Source: Ignelater luminosus (lineage: Eukaryota; Arthropoda; Insecta; Coleoptera; Elateridae). From it: DNA of 64,000 bases. Below, in pieces: positions 24,330-36,211 of this stretch (position 1 is its first letter; every line of letters begins with the position of its first letter). Below the pieces are notes generated by a model. That model did no database searches. It worked only from the letters and a program-made list of their open reading frames with translations, and was not told where the DNA came from. The position numbers were made by a program, and so were the translations under genes. The stretch is taken from the NCBI GenBank assembly GCA_011009095.1, contig VTPC01004662.1:1-64000 (forward strand), in the 5' to 3' direction.

Positions 24330-27300
24330 GTTGTCTAATTGGAACATCAATATCTGGTAGTTGGGACAGTAGCAAGACTAGGTTAAAAGTCTAAGTAAAC
24401 ATATCAGCCAAATTTATAAAACTGTTCTGCCAAAGTAGCAGGGCTACAGAGCATGATTTTAGTTGGAGTTGTAGCCATCCTAGGGAAAAAAACCCCTAAA
24501 TGCCTTTAACCAAACTGCCGAGGTAAAAACACAAGCGTTTTGGGACGATTTAAAACTTGTTCAAAAGAATTAAAAAAATTTTTTCAAAAAATCATGTGCT
24601 GAATTTTTGTGGAAAGCAGGTAATTCCTTAGAGGGCAATTTTAAGGAAAGAAAGCAAATGTTTTTTAATAGAGAACGTTTCGTGAGATAATCCATTACAA
24701 TACAGTGTAGGTAAGGCAATAAACTGCCAATTTGAGACAGTTAATCATTGCCTAGATTGGCTTTCGCCGGTTTAAAATCGATTTTGCAATAGTTGTCTGG
24801 CCTGTAAAAATCACAAATGGTTGTAGGTACTGTTTTATCAAAGAACTCATCTATATCGAAAGACTGTTCGTAACAAACCGCTTTTCTCATTTTAGGATAT
24901 GCTACAAGTATTTCGCAGCTGAACAGCGTTTCTTGTCCTCTTTAAAACCGATAATAACGACAGTCATCATCAATTATGAGTGATTTCTGCTAAGCCAAGC
25001 AAATTAGAAGCTTTAGAAGCTATAAGAAGCATCCCTTCAGCCTCATGTGGTCGGACTTGGAATTGTTGGAGCTGAGATGCTGATCATTACTTAATGAGAT
25101 GGAGTTGAGCGCACTTACAGATCACTGGTTTAACGTCTGAAGCCGGCCCTAGCCTTGAGTTGATGGTTGCTGTTAGAAAGAAGTTGACAATTTGTATTCA
25201 AGGAGGTGCGAAGTTGTCGGTAATTATAGAGATGAATGATAACGATGGGTGAATTAAGAAATAGAGCGAAATGTTGCTGCTGATTTGGGTTAGAAAACAC
25301 AATAAGTTGGTGGTTTACATATGGAATTATTGCGAATTGGTGAAAAGAATTGAGGAGATTCGGTCATTTGATTGGATATTGTTGTTGGGAAATTGTAAGC
25401 AGAACGGATGGTATGGTTCATTGTAAAATTGGGAAGTTATGAGGAAAATTATTCTTTCCGATACTACAATCTCGTATTTTGCGTTGCGTTTAGAATTAAA
25501 ATGTGATGTCGGCCGACCAAGGCTTGGTGGCAGACAAATATGCGTTGGTCTTGTGGAACCGACTTATGAAGAATGGCCGTGGTCTGCGTGAGGATCTCGT
25601 ACTTCGGGATGCAAGCCGGTTATAGTAGGGTTGTGAAACTTCTGCAGGGTCCAAACAATAAAGCAGGAAATATACAGAGGTATTCAGAAGTTTCTCGGTT
25701 AATGTGAATTGATTTGAATGTCCTCTTCACCAAATGAAGACTTTAGAAGGCTTGAACTACTTGAACAAAATTTAACGCGTCTTAGATTAGAAAAATGCTG
25801 TATAGATCATCAGAATCCTGATAGAGTAGCTGAGTTAATATAGAGAAATAAGTTTAACGACAACCTCAAAAACTTCAGGACTTCTGATGAACTGAACAAC
25901 TCATGTCATGATACTGATTAGTATGATGAAAGAAATCAGAAGTAAGTAAAGGCCAAGGTAGTGCAATGGATTATAACGTCGTCGAGATTATGATGAAAGA
26001 TGAAGAATAAAACGCTATATCAAAGGAAATCTTTTTCGTATGTGCCACCACAGTACATATCAATTATCAAAGTCTAAATGAGAAGAGTTCATAGGTACAG
26101 TGTTGAATAGCACCTTTTATTCCTAAAACGATTTCTCCAGTTGTCTTGCCCAGAAACATGCCTTTTAATGATAAAAAGTAGGGTTTCGATACATGCTCTA
26201 CTATACTTTTCTTAATTCTTACAAATAAGTGTTTGCAGTCTATGAGAGCTTTCGTCCTTAAAACATATCAAAACCTAAATTTACTGATAATTGTAAATGC
26301 TGTTAGAACGCCATAACAGAAGGTGTGAATGATTTAACCTACATTTTAAAATTCACATTAAATTTTTGTAAATTTTGAAATTCAATTTACAAACAGAAAT
26401 AGAATGAAAATCCAATTTTCGAATTATTTTTAAGCGTAAATATATTAAAGCACTGGCCTCGAGAGAAAAAAATGTCGAGGATGCATAGTCATTCGTTCCA
26501 AATAACTCAGAATATACGAGAATGTAATAAGCACGAGGACTACAACATTTCCATATTCATGACCTTCTCAATTTTATAATTTTGATTCTGGTATTTTTGT
26601 GCACGACTCGGCGTATTGTTCATATCGTAACTTCACGCTTATACGCCGTACTATGATAACTTTGTTAAATTGCTTTAGTTTGGTATAGAAATTATCTTGA
26701 AATTCAGTGAAGTGAAATGTAAGAGGGAGTAGAATATTAGCAAGTCTCGTGTTTATTTAGCAAGTGGATTGGATTAAATAATAAATTAGTGAAAGTTGTA
26801 TAAATATATTAGTAATGAATAAGTTTGCAAATCATGAACGAAAAGGTTCGATCGGCTAGAATAAAATTCTTTATCGAAGTAGATTAAACAGCAATCCCAT
26901 ATGATTTGTTGAGATATTTGACAGGCAATTTATAACCTTTCCTAATTTAAAAGCTGTCGCTACTGCTGTTAACACAAGAGTCAACGACCCAAGCTACTAC
27001 AGGGATGTGTAACTGAAACTAGAATAATTTTAGTTGAATGTGTGTATTTTTAAATTTTGATACGTCATGTCACTGAAATATCTATTTCCGTTACTATAAA
27101 AGACACAACGATTTCCTACAATCAATAGCAACTAATTTTTAAAAGCTTTTTTTATACATTTTGAGAGCATCTAGCGGTGATTTATTTATATTGTTGATAT
27201 TATAAGAAATCCTCACGTTTACTGATCTTCATATTTCCGGATTGAGAGTATATTATATGACGCGATAAATTCTACTGGAAAGCATTACAACTTACGAGTT

Positions 27301-27879
27301 TTGCTGCAGTTCAACATTCGCTTTATATGTACAGTGTTGCAATGTTACAGTAATGAACTAGTAAGTTTCAATTACTAATACAAGCAGAATTCATAGCAAG
27401 TGTTTCTATCTTTCGACTATGTACAATGGTATATTTTGTAATTAAGTTTGGTATATTTATTTAAACAAGAGACATAACTTAAACTCAGGAGCGTACCTGT
27501 ATTTTTCTGTTATTACTTTAATTCATCTTCATTAATATGAGCCATTTTGAAGTTCTGTTTTGATGCTTATAATAAAACTGTGCGACACCTTCACAAACAA
27601 AATTCGAACCGTGCACTGCTGATTCGTCGCTGAAAGCGGTTATTGCTGCTCCACCTAATCCTAGATTGTATATTCGTAATTTTTCATAACTTTTTGTAAT
27701 CACTAACCAGCCTCAAATAGCACTTCAAATTCAGAATCAGAATCACTAAATCAATTAGTAAATAAAAGAAGTCAAAATACATAACATTTAACAATCCTCA
27801 TTAAATAGTGATGCAGCAAAAGACAAATATGGGATAAATTCAAGAATTTCAAATTAAACTTTTAGATACAAACACGTAT
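24330..27879. other. 3.5 kb without recognised genes
   Basis: Short open stretches only. A 41-codon frame from ATG 25718 (SSPNEDFRRLELLEQNLTRL) looks helical and protein-like but ends in a stop and matches nothing that I know. The rest is AT-rich. Confidence 0.4.
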
Positions 27880-28235
27880 AAATGGCGGAAGGCAATCAGT
27901 GTGAAGATCAATATACTGCATTACATACTAAAGCAATAAAGTCCATTAAAGGTAATTTACCCACATTGAATGTTAACGATATTAATACCCATATCAAATG
28001 ATTCCGCAGCTGCAGTCAAATTGCCAATTTTGAAATTACCTCAATTAAATGATTAATGTAAGTGCGGATGCATTTACATCATTGATCCATGACAATACCG
28101 CATTATCTGATTATCACTCACATTTAATTCATCATGAAATATTTCTCAGCAATAGTTTAATAGTTAGTCCTACAATACAGGAAGATTTATTCCTTAAATT
28201 GAGTCGTTTTACAACACAATAATTCAAAGTGTAGG
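27880..28235 (+). pseudogene. Bel/Pao-type gag fragment
   Basis: Two adjoining frames give AAAVKLPILKLPQLN and, after a frameshift, AFTSLIHDNTALSDYHSHLI. This is the conserved gag start of Bel/Pao retrotransposons ('vkLPkLeLPkFdG..w..F..lF.slIh.n.aLsd..KfhYL'). Nothing of pol, and no LTRs, are adjacent. The RTE-like LINE starts right after it. It is a short dead fragment. Confidence 0.5.
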
Positions 28236-28269
28236 GGGCCTCCGAATGGGCCATCTATAATTATACAAA

Positions 28270-31192
28270 TTGTACAAAGACATAAACATAGAAAAGGCAT
28301 ATAAATTGGGAAAAAGAACATGTTTGGTACAAACAAGAAGCAAGGAAGATTAAAAAGAAATAATGCAAAACAAAAGAAAACTGAGACTGATTAAACATGA
28401 ACAAGTATACATAAGCAACGATGTAGCAAAAGAAGAGATGCGTATACAACGCAAAATCGGAAATAGAGCAAAAGAAGAAATAAGCAAAGGCAACCAAGTT
28501 AAAACGGGATACCAAAAGATTACTATACAAGGGCAAATATGGAAATGGAACCAAGACAAGCACATCCTAGAAAAAATTCCAAAAAACTACCAGAATACAC
28601 CACTATAAAAACGTCACAAAGAACAAAAACAAAGAAAGTGGTGGTGAAACGGGCCATGAACAAGGACAACGAATCGAATATACTACAAAAGAAAACAAAG
28701 TAAATATAATAGGAGACAAATCTAATTTTTTTCTGGGCTGCTGGAACGTCCAAACAATAACCGAAATAAGCAAAACCGAACAAATCTCAAGAAAAATGAC
28801 AATGTACAAGATCAAAATACTCGGGCATAGCGAAACTAGCTGGAATGATATAGGAAATTTGACACTTCCAAATGGAAGCCAAATACTCTACTCAGGATTT
28901 GAAGACGAAACCGCAAAAAATTTAGGTGAGTCGCTATTATGATAAATAAATCAATTCAAAAAAGCTTACTGGAATGAGAAGGCAAAACAGAAAAGATAAT
29001 ATGGGCACGGTTTAAAGGGAAATACAGAAATATAACTATTATAAACATCTATATCCATCAAACTGAAGATACCTTTTATGAGGAACTTCAATCAAACTGG
29101 GAGATTATACAACGGAAACAACCGAGGGATATATAATTATTAATGGGCAATCTAAATGCAGAAGTGGGCAAAGAGAATGAAGGCAAGGAAAACATCATGG
29201 AGAAACACGGAATGGGGAAAATTAACGCAAATGGCCGTAGACTAGTAGACTTCTGCTTGACAAATAATTTAGTTATTATGGGTACCTTATTCAAACACAA
29301 CGACAATTACAAAGCAACTTGGACAACACCTGGAGGTATCTATAGAAACCAAATTGACCATATAAAATTGAAAAAACATGGAGGAACTCCCTACAAGCTA
29401 CAAGAGTAATAAGGGGTACAGATGTAGGAAGAGATCATCAACCTCTTAGAGCCAAAATAAAAATAAGCTTGAACAGCAATAACATCATACCGGTACGCAC
29501 GAAATTTAATCTTGCCAGAAAATGAAAAAATACTGGGGGAGTATAAGAAGAACATGCAAAAGAATATTGGAGAAATTATCCAGTTAGAAACAAGAAAAAA
29601 TTAAATACATAGAGAATATTAATAAAAACAGAGAAGTAAAAAAGAGGGCAAGAAAAGACAAGAGAAACTACTTTGAAAATCTGTTAGAAGAAACAGAGAA
29701 AACAGCCCAAAAAAGAGATATAAAATATAAATAACAAAAAAAAGTTACCGGGTAAAGAACCAAGCCAATTAATAAAATACAAGGACCAAACAAAGAAATA
29801 CTCAAAAGCAAAGGAGACATCATAAAAAGCCAGACAGAATACTTTGCTAAAATGTACAAGAAGAAAGAAACAAGATATATAGACTAACTAGAAAGGAACG
29901 AGCCGCTAAACATAAACCAAGACGAAATTATAATGAAGGAAATCCAGGAAGCAATTGACAGTATGAAGAATGATAAAAACGCAGACGTGGATGATATCCC
30001 TATAAAACTTATTAAAGCAGACAAGGAAAAATCTATAGAAATTCTACACATCTTCATGAACAAAATCTGGAATACGAAAACAATACCAGAGAATTGGTCG
30101 CAAGAAATAATTATTAAAATTCCAAGAAAAGAGACCTCACACGAAGCGAAAACTTTAGACCAATAACCTATCTATGCATGCATAGTAAAGTATTGTGTAT
30201 AGAATAATATTAAACAGAATGAAAACTGCGGTAGACCAAAGACTAAAGAAAAACCAGGCAGGCTTCCAAGCAATGCGCTCATGCGTAGATCAAATATGCA
30301 CATTGAGGATAATATTCGAACAAGCCAAAGAAATAGGGGATAGCATCTACATCAACTTTATAGATTTCGAGAAGGCATTTGACTCCATAACGAAGGAGAA
30401 CATGTGAAAAATTCTAGACACATATGGACTACCAAAAAAAAAAAAAATAAGAAAAATGAAAAACTGTGTATGAAAACTTTTCACCGAAAATAGAATATGC
30501 AAGTTAACTGTCCGAAAAAATAATGATTAACACAGGAGTTAAGCAAGGGTGCGTTTCTAATCATCATAGACTGGGTAATGGAGAATACAAGAAATAATAT
30601 ATCCGGAATAAATTGGGGTACATTTAACAAACTTGAAGACCTTGAGTTTGCGGACGACATATACCTAATAACTAAAAAAAGAAAACAGATCCAAAGAAAA
30701 CCAATGAGACTCAAAGAAGAAGCAGAGCAAGTTGGTTTTAAAATAAATGAGGAGACAAAAATCCTAAAGGACGGGAAAGAGGATAGAAGAAGTATAAGAT
30801 GGAGCATAAAGATATTGAAGAGGTTGAAGAAGTGTGTTACTTAGAAAGTGTTGTGGATAGAACGGCAGGCTCTCACCGAGACATAAGAAGGAGAATAGAG
30901 CAAGCCCAAAATTTGTTTAATATGCTGAGCAAAATATGGAGATCAAAAAATATTACGGTTAAAACAAAATTACGTTTATTCCAAACTAACGTTAAGAGCG
31001 TATTGCTGTACGGTGCAGAAACATGGACTTAAATAAACAAGGTACAGAAATGTTACAAACATTCACTAATAAATGTCTAAACAAAATTCACCAAATATTC
31101 TGGCCCGATAAAATAACAAACTTATGGTTATCAAAATCAACAAAAGTGGAAGGAATTAGGCAAAAATATACGCAGAACGGACTCCAACCAAG
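28270..31192 (+). mobile_element. RTE-like LINE (B), nearly full length, decayed
   Basis: A single non-LTR retrotransposon with most of its coding order kept. A lysine-rich upstream segment lies at 28363-28608. The endonuclease follows from 28735 (FLGCWNVQTITE, KIKILGHSETSWND, then MGNLNAEVGKENEG and NANGRRLVDFCLTNNLVIMG, ending RNQIDHIKL at 29370). The reverse transcriptase runs from 29933: SMKNDKNADVDDIPIKLIKA, then NQAGFQAMRSCVDQI, YINFIDFEKAFDSI with the motif A Asp, LEFADDIYLI with the DD of motif C (30640), and VEEVCYLESVVDR. The C-terminal VKSVLLYGAETWT and IFWPDKIT end near 31190. About ten stops or frameshifts are spread over it. It is more complete than LINE A and of a related type. 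Confidence 0.8.
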
Positions 31193-31449
31193 ATGAGTAG
31201 AGGTTGCCGCTGTACCATCTACCACAAGCAAATGAAACACCCCCGGGATGGCCTTTGCTCCTTATGGTGCTACAAGTCGAAGAGAGAGAGAGAATTATAC
31301 AAATCCGTTATTCTGAACATTTTGACCTTTATGTCAAAAAATATGCGTTTAAGACGAACATTGCTCAATTTTTCAAGGAGAATCGAGTGGTGCTAATATT
31401 CTCCACTGAAATAATACACTCTGTATACAAATTATCATGAATAACATGT
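31193..31449 (+). other. unassigned repeat-like segment after LINE B
   Basis: Two plus-strand frames (31193-31396 and 31204-31440) overlap here, and a GAGAGAGAGAG tract lies near 31279. It may be the LINE 3' region or a separate short element. No poly-A or hexamer tail is visible. Confidence 0.3.
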
Positions 31450-31592
31450 TATAGAAGCTGAATTAAATATTTAGTGTTAATTAAATGCCAATTCTGATCA
31501 TCTGATTGATCAGAATTTGACCGTATCCTAGGCAATAACACCGAATTAAATTTAATTTCAATTAACTTTTAATTTAGCTTCTGTAAACTGGC
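31450..31592. repeat. inverted-repeat hairpin (MITE-like)
   Basis: Perfect 11-bp arms AATTCTGATCA / TGATCAGAATT (31490-31500 and 31507-31517) form the centre. Outside them the left AGAAGCTGAATTAAAT pairs imperfectly with the right-end complement AGAAGCTAAATTAAAA. The whole 140 bp folds on itself. There is no coding content. Confidence 0.5.
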
Positions 31593-32547
31593 CCTAAAAG
31601 TTTTTTAGAATTGCAACTCATATAAATTATTAACTAAAAAATAAACATACTTCTACATAGTGAGATGATTAATGCTAATCTTTTAAATGTTTATGTATAA
31701 TTATTGTGCAAATTAATGATAATACAGTTATATAATTAAGTTTATTTACATATGTAAATTATAGTGTATTTATGATTTGATTCTGAATATTAATGATTTT
31801 AAATGTTGATATTTTACTTGCAAATTTCTTTTTCTACAAATCTATAATTTTAAAAAGAGATTCTATTTCTTTTAGATATCTTGACCTATGATATCCTAAT
31901 CTGGTTAACTTTTTGAGGACGGAATAATTTTTTTTTTTATACTAAAGTACATTATTAGCCATAAGAGAGTACATATTATGCCAAGAAAAGATTTCAGTGC
32001 TGCCCTTCCCTTGGGAATATGCTGGTCTCCTGTGGTGACAACTATGAACCTAGCAGCATTGGGTCGTTTTGTGTGGAAATCCTTGAAGCAGTTCCTTTTT
32101 TCGCTGAAACAGAAACCGACTTTTCAGTATGTCCTTAACTACTTACATTAGGGTAAAGCGAAACTAGTAAAAAAATCTTTTTTTTTTAAATTCAAAACTC
32201 CTATATGCGGAATAGTTGCTTTTTATTACTAGAAATAACTGTGCAAAGTTTGAGCCCTTTGTGAGGTCATCTTCATTCGCCCCCGCGGTTCCAAAGTTTC
32301 GAATACTTTAGATATACTCGTGGAAATTTAAAACTTAGGTCGCATTTTCTATTGGATTATTAATCATCACTTTTAGTACAATAGGCACAAATCCACTTTT
32401 GAAGCTTAAATTCGCTCAAATTGTACACACGGTTATTCCGCGCCAAATTTCCCGGTTTGAGATCAACAAAATTAACTAAGCAGTATAAAGGCGCCAACAA
32501 CAGCCAAACTGACAACTTCTCAAGCACTCGTCTGGAATTCAATTTAC
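31593..32547. other. no gene seen
   Basis: AT-rich, no recognised coding sequence. Frames of 104 and 112 codons on opposite strands at 32360-32735 are mirror images of each other and run into the transposon end. Neither is supported. Confidence 0.45.
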
Positions 32548-33499
32548 ATATCGTCGGCGAAACCTGTAAATTGTGTATCTCCGTTTTGACGTTGTTTACA
32601 AGAGGTACAAAAAACAACTTTATTAAGCAGTTGATGACTATATTATTGCTAGGTGTAACAAAATATAGCAGTTGGGTTGTGTTGTTTACTAGTAACACTA
32701 TATTTTTGGAATTCGAAGGCTATCTAATCATTTAATTGGACTTACACCGTTTTCAACCCAAATGAAATAAACTAACATGAACATGAATGATGTATTAAAA
32801 CATAAATTTTACATTTTGTCTCAAAAGTATAAAAACACATTCCAAACACTTGTAAATAAATATTGATTATAATAATGTTACTCATAAGTAATATTATCGG
32901 AAAATTGTTGGTAGTCGGTGGTAGTGTCCGTTTCAACGCTTGAAGGTGATTAAAACCTTTCCTTGGTAATTTTTCGTCTTTGGCAATACAGATTAGGCAA
33001 ACTTGAAATTTGTTCAACCGCATGCTTAATCGTTGCCAGTCACCAGTATAACGAAATTTGTAGTGAATTACACCATCGGGAGTATATTTTAGTTGCTTGA
33101 GATCAGTGACCATAGGATCGCCCATCTTCCGTCCAGATCTACCTGAAGTGTAGAATTTGATATTGGACAAGTCTTTAAAAAAGCTTTCTCAAACGGTGCT
33201 CTACAGCAAAATGCATCGAGTCCGCTTCCATCTGCATGTGGCCTTTGTGAAGATACTTTTGAACTATCGTCACCTTATTATTTATGTCACTATTAATCAA
33301 TGCTATTTCTATTCTGATAAACGTTTCCATCGCTCCAGAATCTTATTTGATCAGTATCTTCTTCTATTTTGGGTAGCAGGATAGTTTCTATAAAACTCGA
33401 AAGAATGGTTGAAAATTCATTTGCGCAAAGTGTCCTGTCAAGTTCACTCCATAAATAACAATAACCTTCGTTGGTTTTTAAATTGTAAAGAGTGAAATT

Positions 33500-33507
33500 G
33501 TGCACAG
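33500..33507. repeat. 8-bp target-site duplication, left copy
   Basis: GTGCACAG, identical to 36204-36211. Confidence 0.9.
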
Positions 33508-33759
33508 TAGGGTGACGACTTTTATACAACCTCGTTTCCCTGTATCATAATTTGATGAGCTTTCATTAAAGATTAGGTAAGATCTTATTTTCAAGGTGAT
33601 TTGATAAAAAAACCTCACCCACAAAATGATTTGAAAAATTTTATTTATCAGTTTTTCTACCCATTTTTTAAAGTCACTCTAAGCAGATACAAAATTAAAC
33701 ACAAGCTTTAAAGTCACATATATACAACATTATATAGGGTCATCAAACACAAAAGGAAG

Positions 33760-35498
33760 TCAATTATTCACAATAATGTCATTGGACAGGATGAATCTCA
33801 GTGGGAGATTGTCCTTATTGCGGCAGGAGTCGTGCAAGTCTTGCATAACTTTGATCGCACGCTCACAGCGCTGATTGCTTTGGGGAATTCTGATTGGAGA
33901 TTTATCTGTTTTCCAGTGGGTTTTCAAGCTTTTGAGATTTGTTGGGTAGTCATTCAAAGCTGCAGATAGTTTATCAAAATTTTCAGGGCGAAACAATTGA
34001 CTGCTGAACCAATGGTCCGCCCATGAGTAAGAAATGAATGAACAGATTTTACACAGCCTGTTCCGGGTTTCAGGCATTAGAATAAATGCAAGAAAGTCTA
34101 GAATGGCACGAGAGTACCAGCGTACATTGCTGATGTTTGGGATCTGTTGAAATTTCACGAAGGGGATCTTATTTCTCTCGGTGAAGTGACGGAAGACACG
34201 AGTGAGGTGGTAGTCTCTCCAGTCACCTGTTTCCTTGATATCGGTTTTACTGTTGCTAAAGGCTGCTTTCAATTTATCATAGTTGTTCATCAAATTCTGC
34301 ACAAAGAAGTACTCGATTTTTGGTGATTTAGTCGACCCATGGAGTTCATCGTTCATGACAACGCGAAGAACGCGATCCAGCACATAGTGCTGGCATCTGA
34401 TGAACTTGGGTTTGGGTTGACCTTTCTCTTCGAACATTTGCTGTAGCCGAACAACAGTTGTGTCGGCAACAATCATCACAATTGATCCCCACAGGTTGAA
34501 CTCCTCCAACACATCCTGGAATCATTCTGCGATTGTTTGAGCTTTGCCCTGTTTCAATGTGAGCGCAGTCAACCTAATTTCTTTTGCTTCATTCTTGAAA
34601 ACCACGACCTGATATTCAATGTTCTCATTGTGTTTGCCATCAAAGTGTATGCTCCACTTTTCCAGATGAAGCGTGCTCATCAAGTGCTTCTTTACCTGAG
34701 CAGCTCTCATGTAGATAGCTTTGTGGATTGCTGACTGACATGGGGTTGGGTTTCAATGCCCTCACCAGAAAGCTGGCGGCACATCTTTGCTGCTCGGTGG
34801 GACGACAGCTTTGAGCTTGTAACAAGGCGTCTTGCAATGCCTGTTGGGTTATGCTTCCTTGTACTCGTTGATGCTGCATTCTCATCCTCCCAAGGACTGT
34901 CTTCACTGTTGTTGGATGAGTCCGTGCTACTTTTGGAACAGTGTGGTGGCGCTAAGGTAGTCAGTGTGGACACAGTTGCTTCCATTGCCTTTGTTCGCTT
35001 GGATGGGTGACTGGTTTTGGCACTAGCAGGTTTGACAGTGGAATAACCAACGTGACTTTTGCTCTCAATTTTTATTTTGCAGAGGTTCTTATTTTCTTTG
35101 CACATCCATTCGCCTTTCACCTTGGTCACGTCAAAGAGTTCATTCAATGAATCAAATTTTTGTTTCTATCTGCAGCACTGATATTCTTTCAGAAGGTTTG
35201 CTGGTTTTGCACAAATGGCTTGATCGGATACATGCGGAAAGTTCAATGTTTTTCTTCATAGGGCTTTAAGCTTCACAGCAGTTAGACCAATCCTCTGTCC
35301 CCGTTCTTTGGCAGTAGATTCAAGAAATTTGAAGCGTCCAATGACCTGCTTTTTCAGGTGCATGCGAGTCCGTTCAATCAAGGGTGCTTCATAAATTGCC
35401 ACTTTGCCTTTTTTTGATGACACTTGAAACTGCACTAAGTTCTTAGTCCAGGTTTCCGTGTTCTTTTCTGTGCTAGAAGAGCTCTTCCTGAACGACAT
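33760..35498 (-). pseudogene. hAT-type transposase, decayed
   Basis: A protein of a family repeated in many arthropod genomes; the hAT assignment comes from the ends of the element. It starts MSFRKSSSSTEKNTETWTK. After in-frame stops near 35257 and 35173 it continues to a Ser/Thr-rich linker and NPTGIARRLVTSSKLSSHRA. A frameshift lies near 34707. It then reads LHLEKWSIHFDGKHN (first conserved Asp). A TGA stop near 34515 is followed by LWGSIVMIVADTT, where a conserved loop of about nine residues after the second Asp appears deleted. It ends with IRCQHYVLDRVLRVV (Cys/His motif), ISNVRWYSRAILDFLAF and RIPQSNQRCERAIKVMQDL. The last 250 codons are open (33760-34512). The product would be non-functional. 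Confidence 0.7.
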
Positions 35499-35951
35499 GT
35501 TGTTTTTTACTCAGCAACTGAAATATAAAAGGCCTTAACGTACATATTAGATAGTAACAAATTAAACAAACTGTTATTGACTTTTAATATATTTTATTTA
35601 AAAACAAGCAAATACCAATTATAGAAAATTATAATAAAATATTATATACTCAGTGATCAATTATAATTACCGAGAGAGTTAAATGCAGCTCATCAAATAA
35701 CACAAGGATCTCTTTATAATAAACTAAACACTGGAAAATGTGCAATAGTTATAATAAGGCAATAATCATTTTGACACCAAATTAAGCTAGTTAAACCTCA
35801 ACTACTTGCTTTGAACATCAAACTTATATACCAGTTTATACCACACTGCGAAACAGCTCAAGAAAATTTTAGTACTCTGCAGAAGCTTTCCGAGTAATTA
35901 CGTCAGCGTGGCGTCCCTGTCCGGGCGGACTGCGCAGAGGATTCTATAATA

Positions 35952-35964
35952 TTCTCGAAGATTC
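35952..35964. promoter_or_regulatory. perfect three-unit heat-shock element motif
   Basis: TTCTCGAAGATTC is TTCnnGAAnnTTC without mismatch. A further in-phase TTC lies at 35942-35944. The motif sits inside the hAT element, about 450 bp upstream of the transposase start. Chance occurrence of one such motif in 64 kb of AT-rich DNA is possible. Confidence 0.4.
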
Positions 35965-36203
35965 TATATATAAATTATTGCACAAGTCGGTTTAATGACT
36001 TATTATATTGTATATAAATATCGTTAATACAATTAAATAAAATGCTAAAATGGCCTACATAACATTTCAAAGTGGTTTGTGCGTGGCATTTTTCAATATT
36101 TCAATGGTATAAACGTTGTTTTAGTGATTAATAGCCAAAAGTTCATTCACTCGTCCTGCAGGAAATAATTTTTGAGAAAAAAAAATCAAAAAGTCATCAC
36201 CCT

Positions 36204-36211
36204 AGTGCACA
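36204..36211. repeat. 8-bp target-site duplication, right copy
   Basis: GTGCACAG, identical to 33500-33507. Removing the element and one copy restores the interrupted reading frame (AVH/NFT). Confidence 0.9.

Larger units (their letters stand above)
33508..36203 (-). mobile_element. hAT element inserted in family-S transposon
   Basis: A 2.70-kb element. Its ends are TAGGGTGACGACTTTT (33508) and, read inwards from 36203, TAGGGTGATGACTTTT, a 16-bp inverted repeat with one mismatch. Both sides carry the identical 8 bp GTGCACAG (33500-33507 and 36204-36211). An 8-bp duplication and TAGGG-type ends are hallmarks of hAT. It contains a transposase pseudogene on the minus strand and a heat-shock-element-like motif upstream of it. 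Confidence 0.88.

Noticed and set aside
28261..28815. Several hydrophobic minus-strand frames resembling membrane proteins
   Set aside because: They are complements of the lysine/glutamate-rich plus-strand LINE B segment, which always reads as hydrophobic in reverse.
32360..32735. Overlapping 112- and 104-codon frames on opposite strands
   Set aside because: Each is the shadow of the other. Part of them is the left TIR region of a transposon, and neither has recognised motifs.
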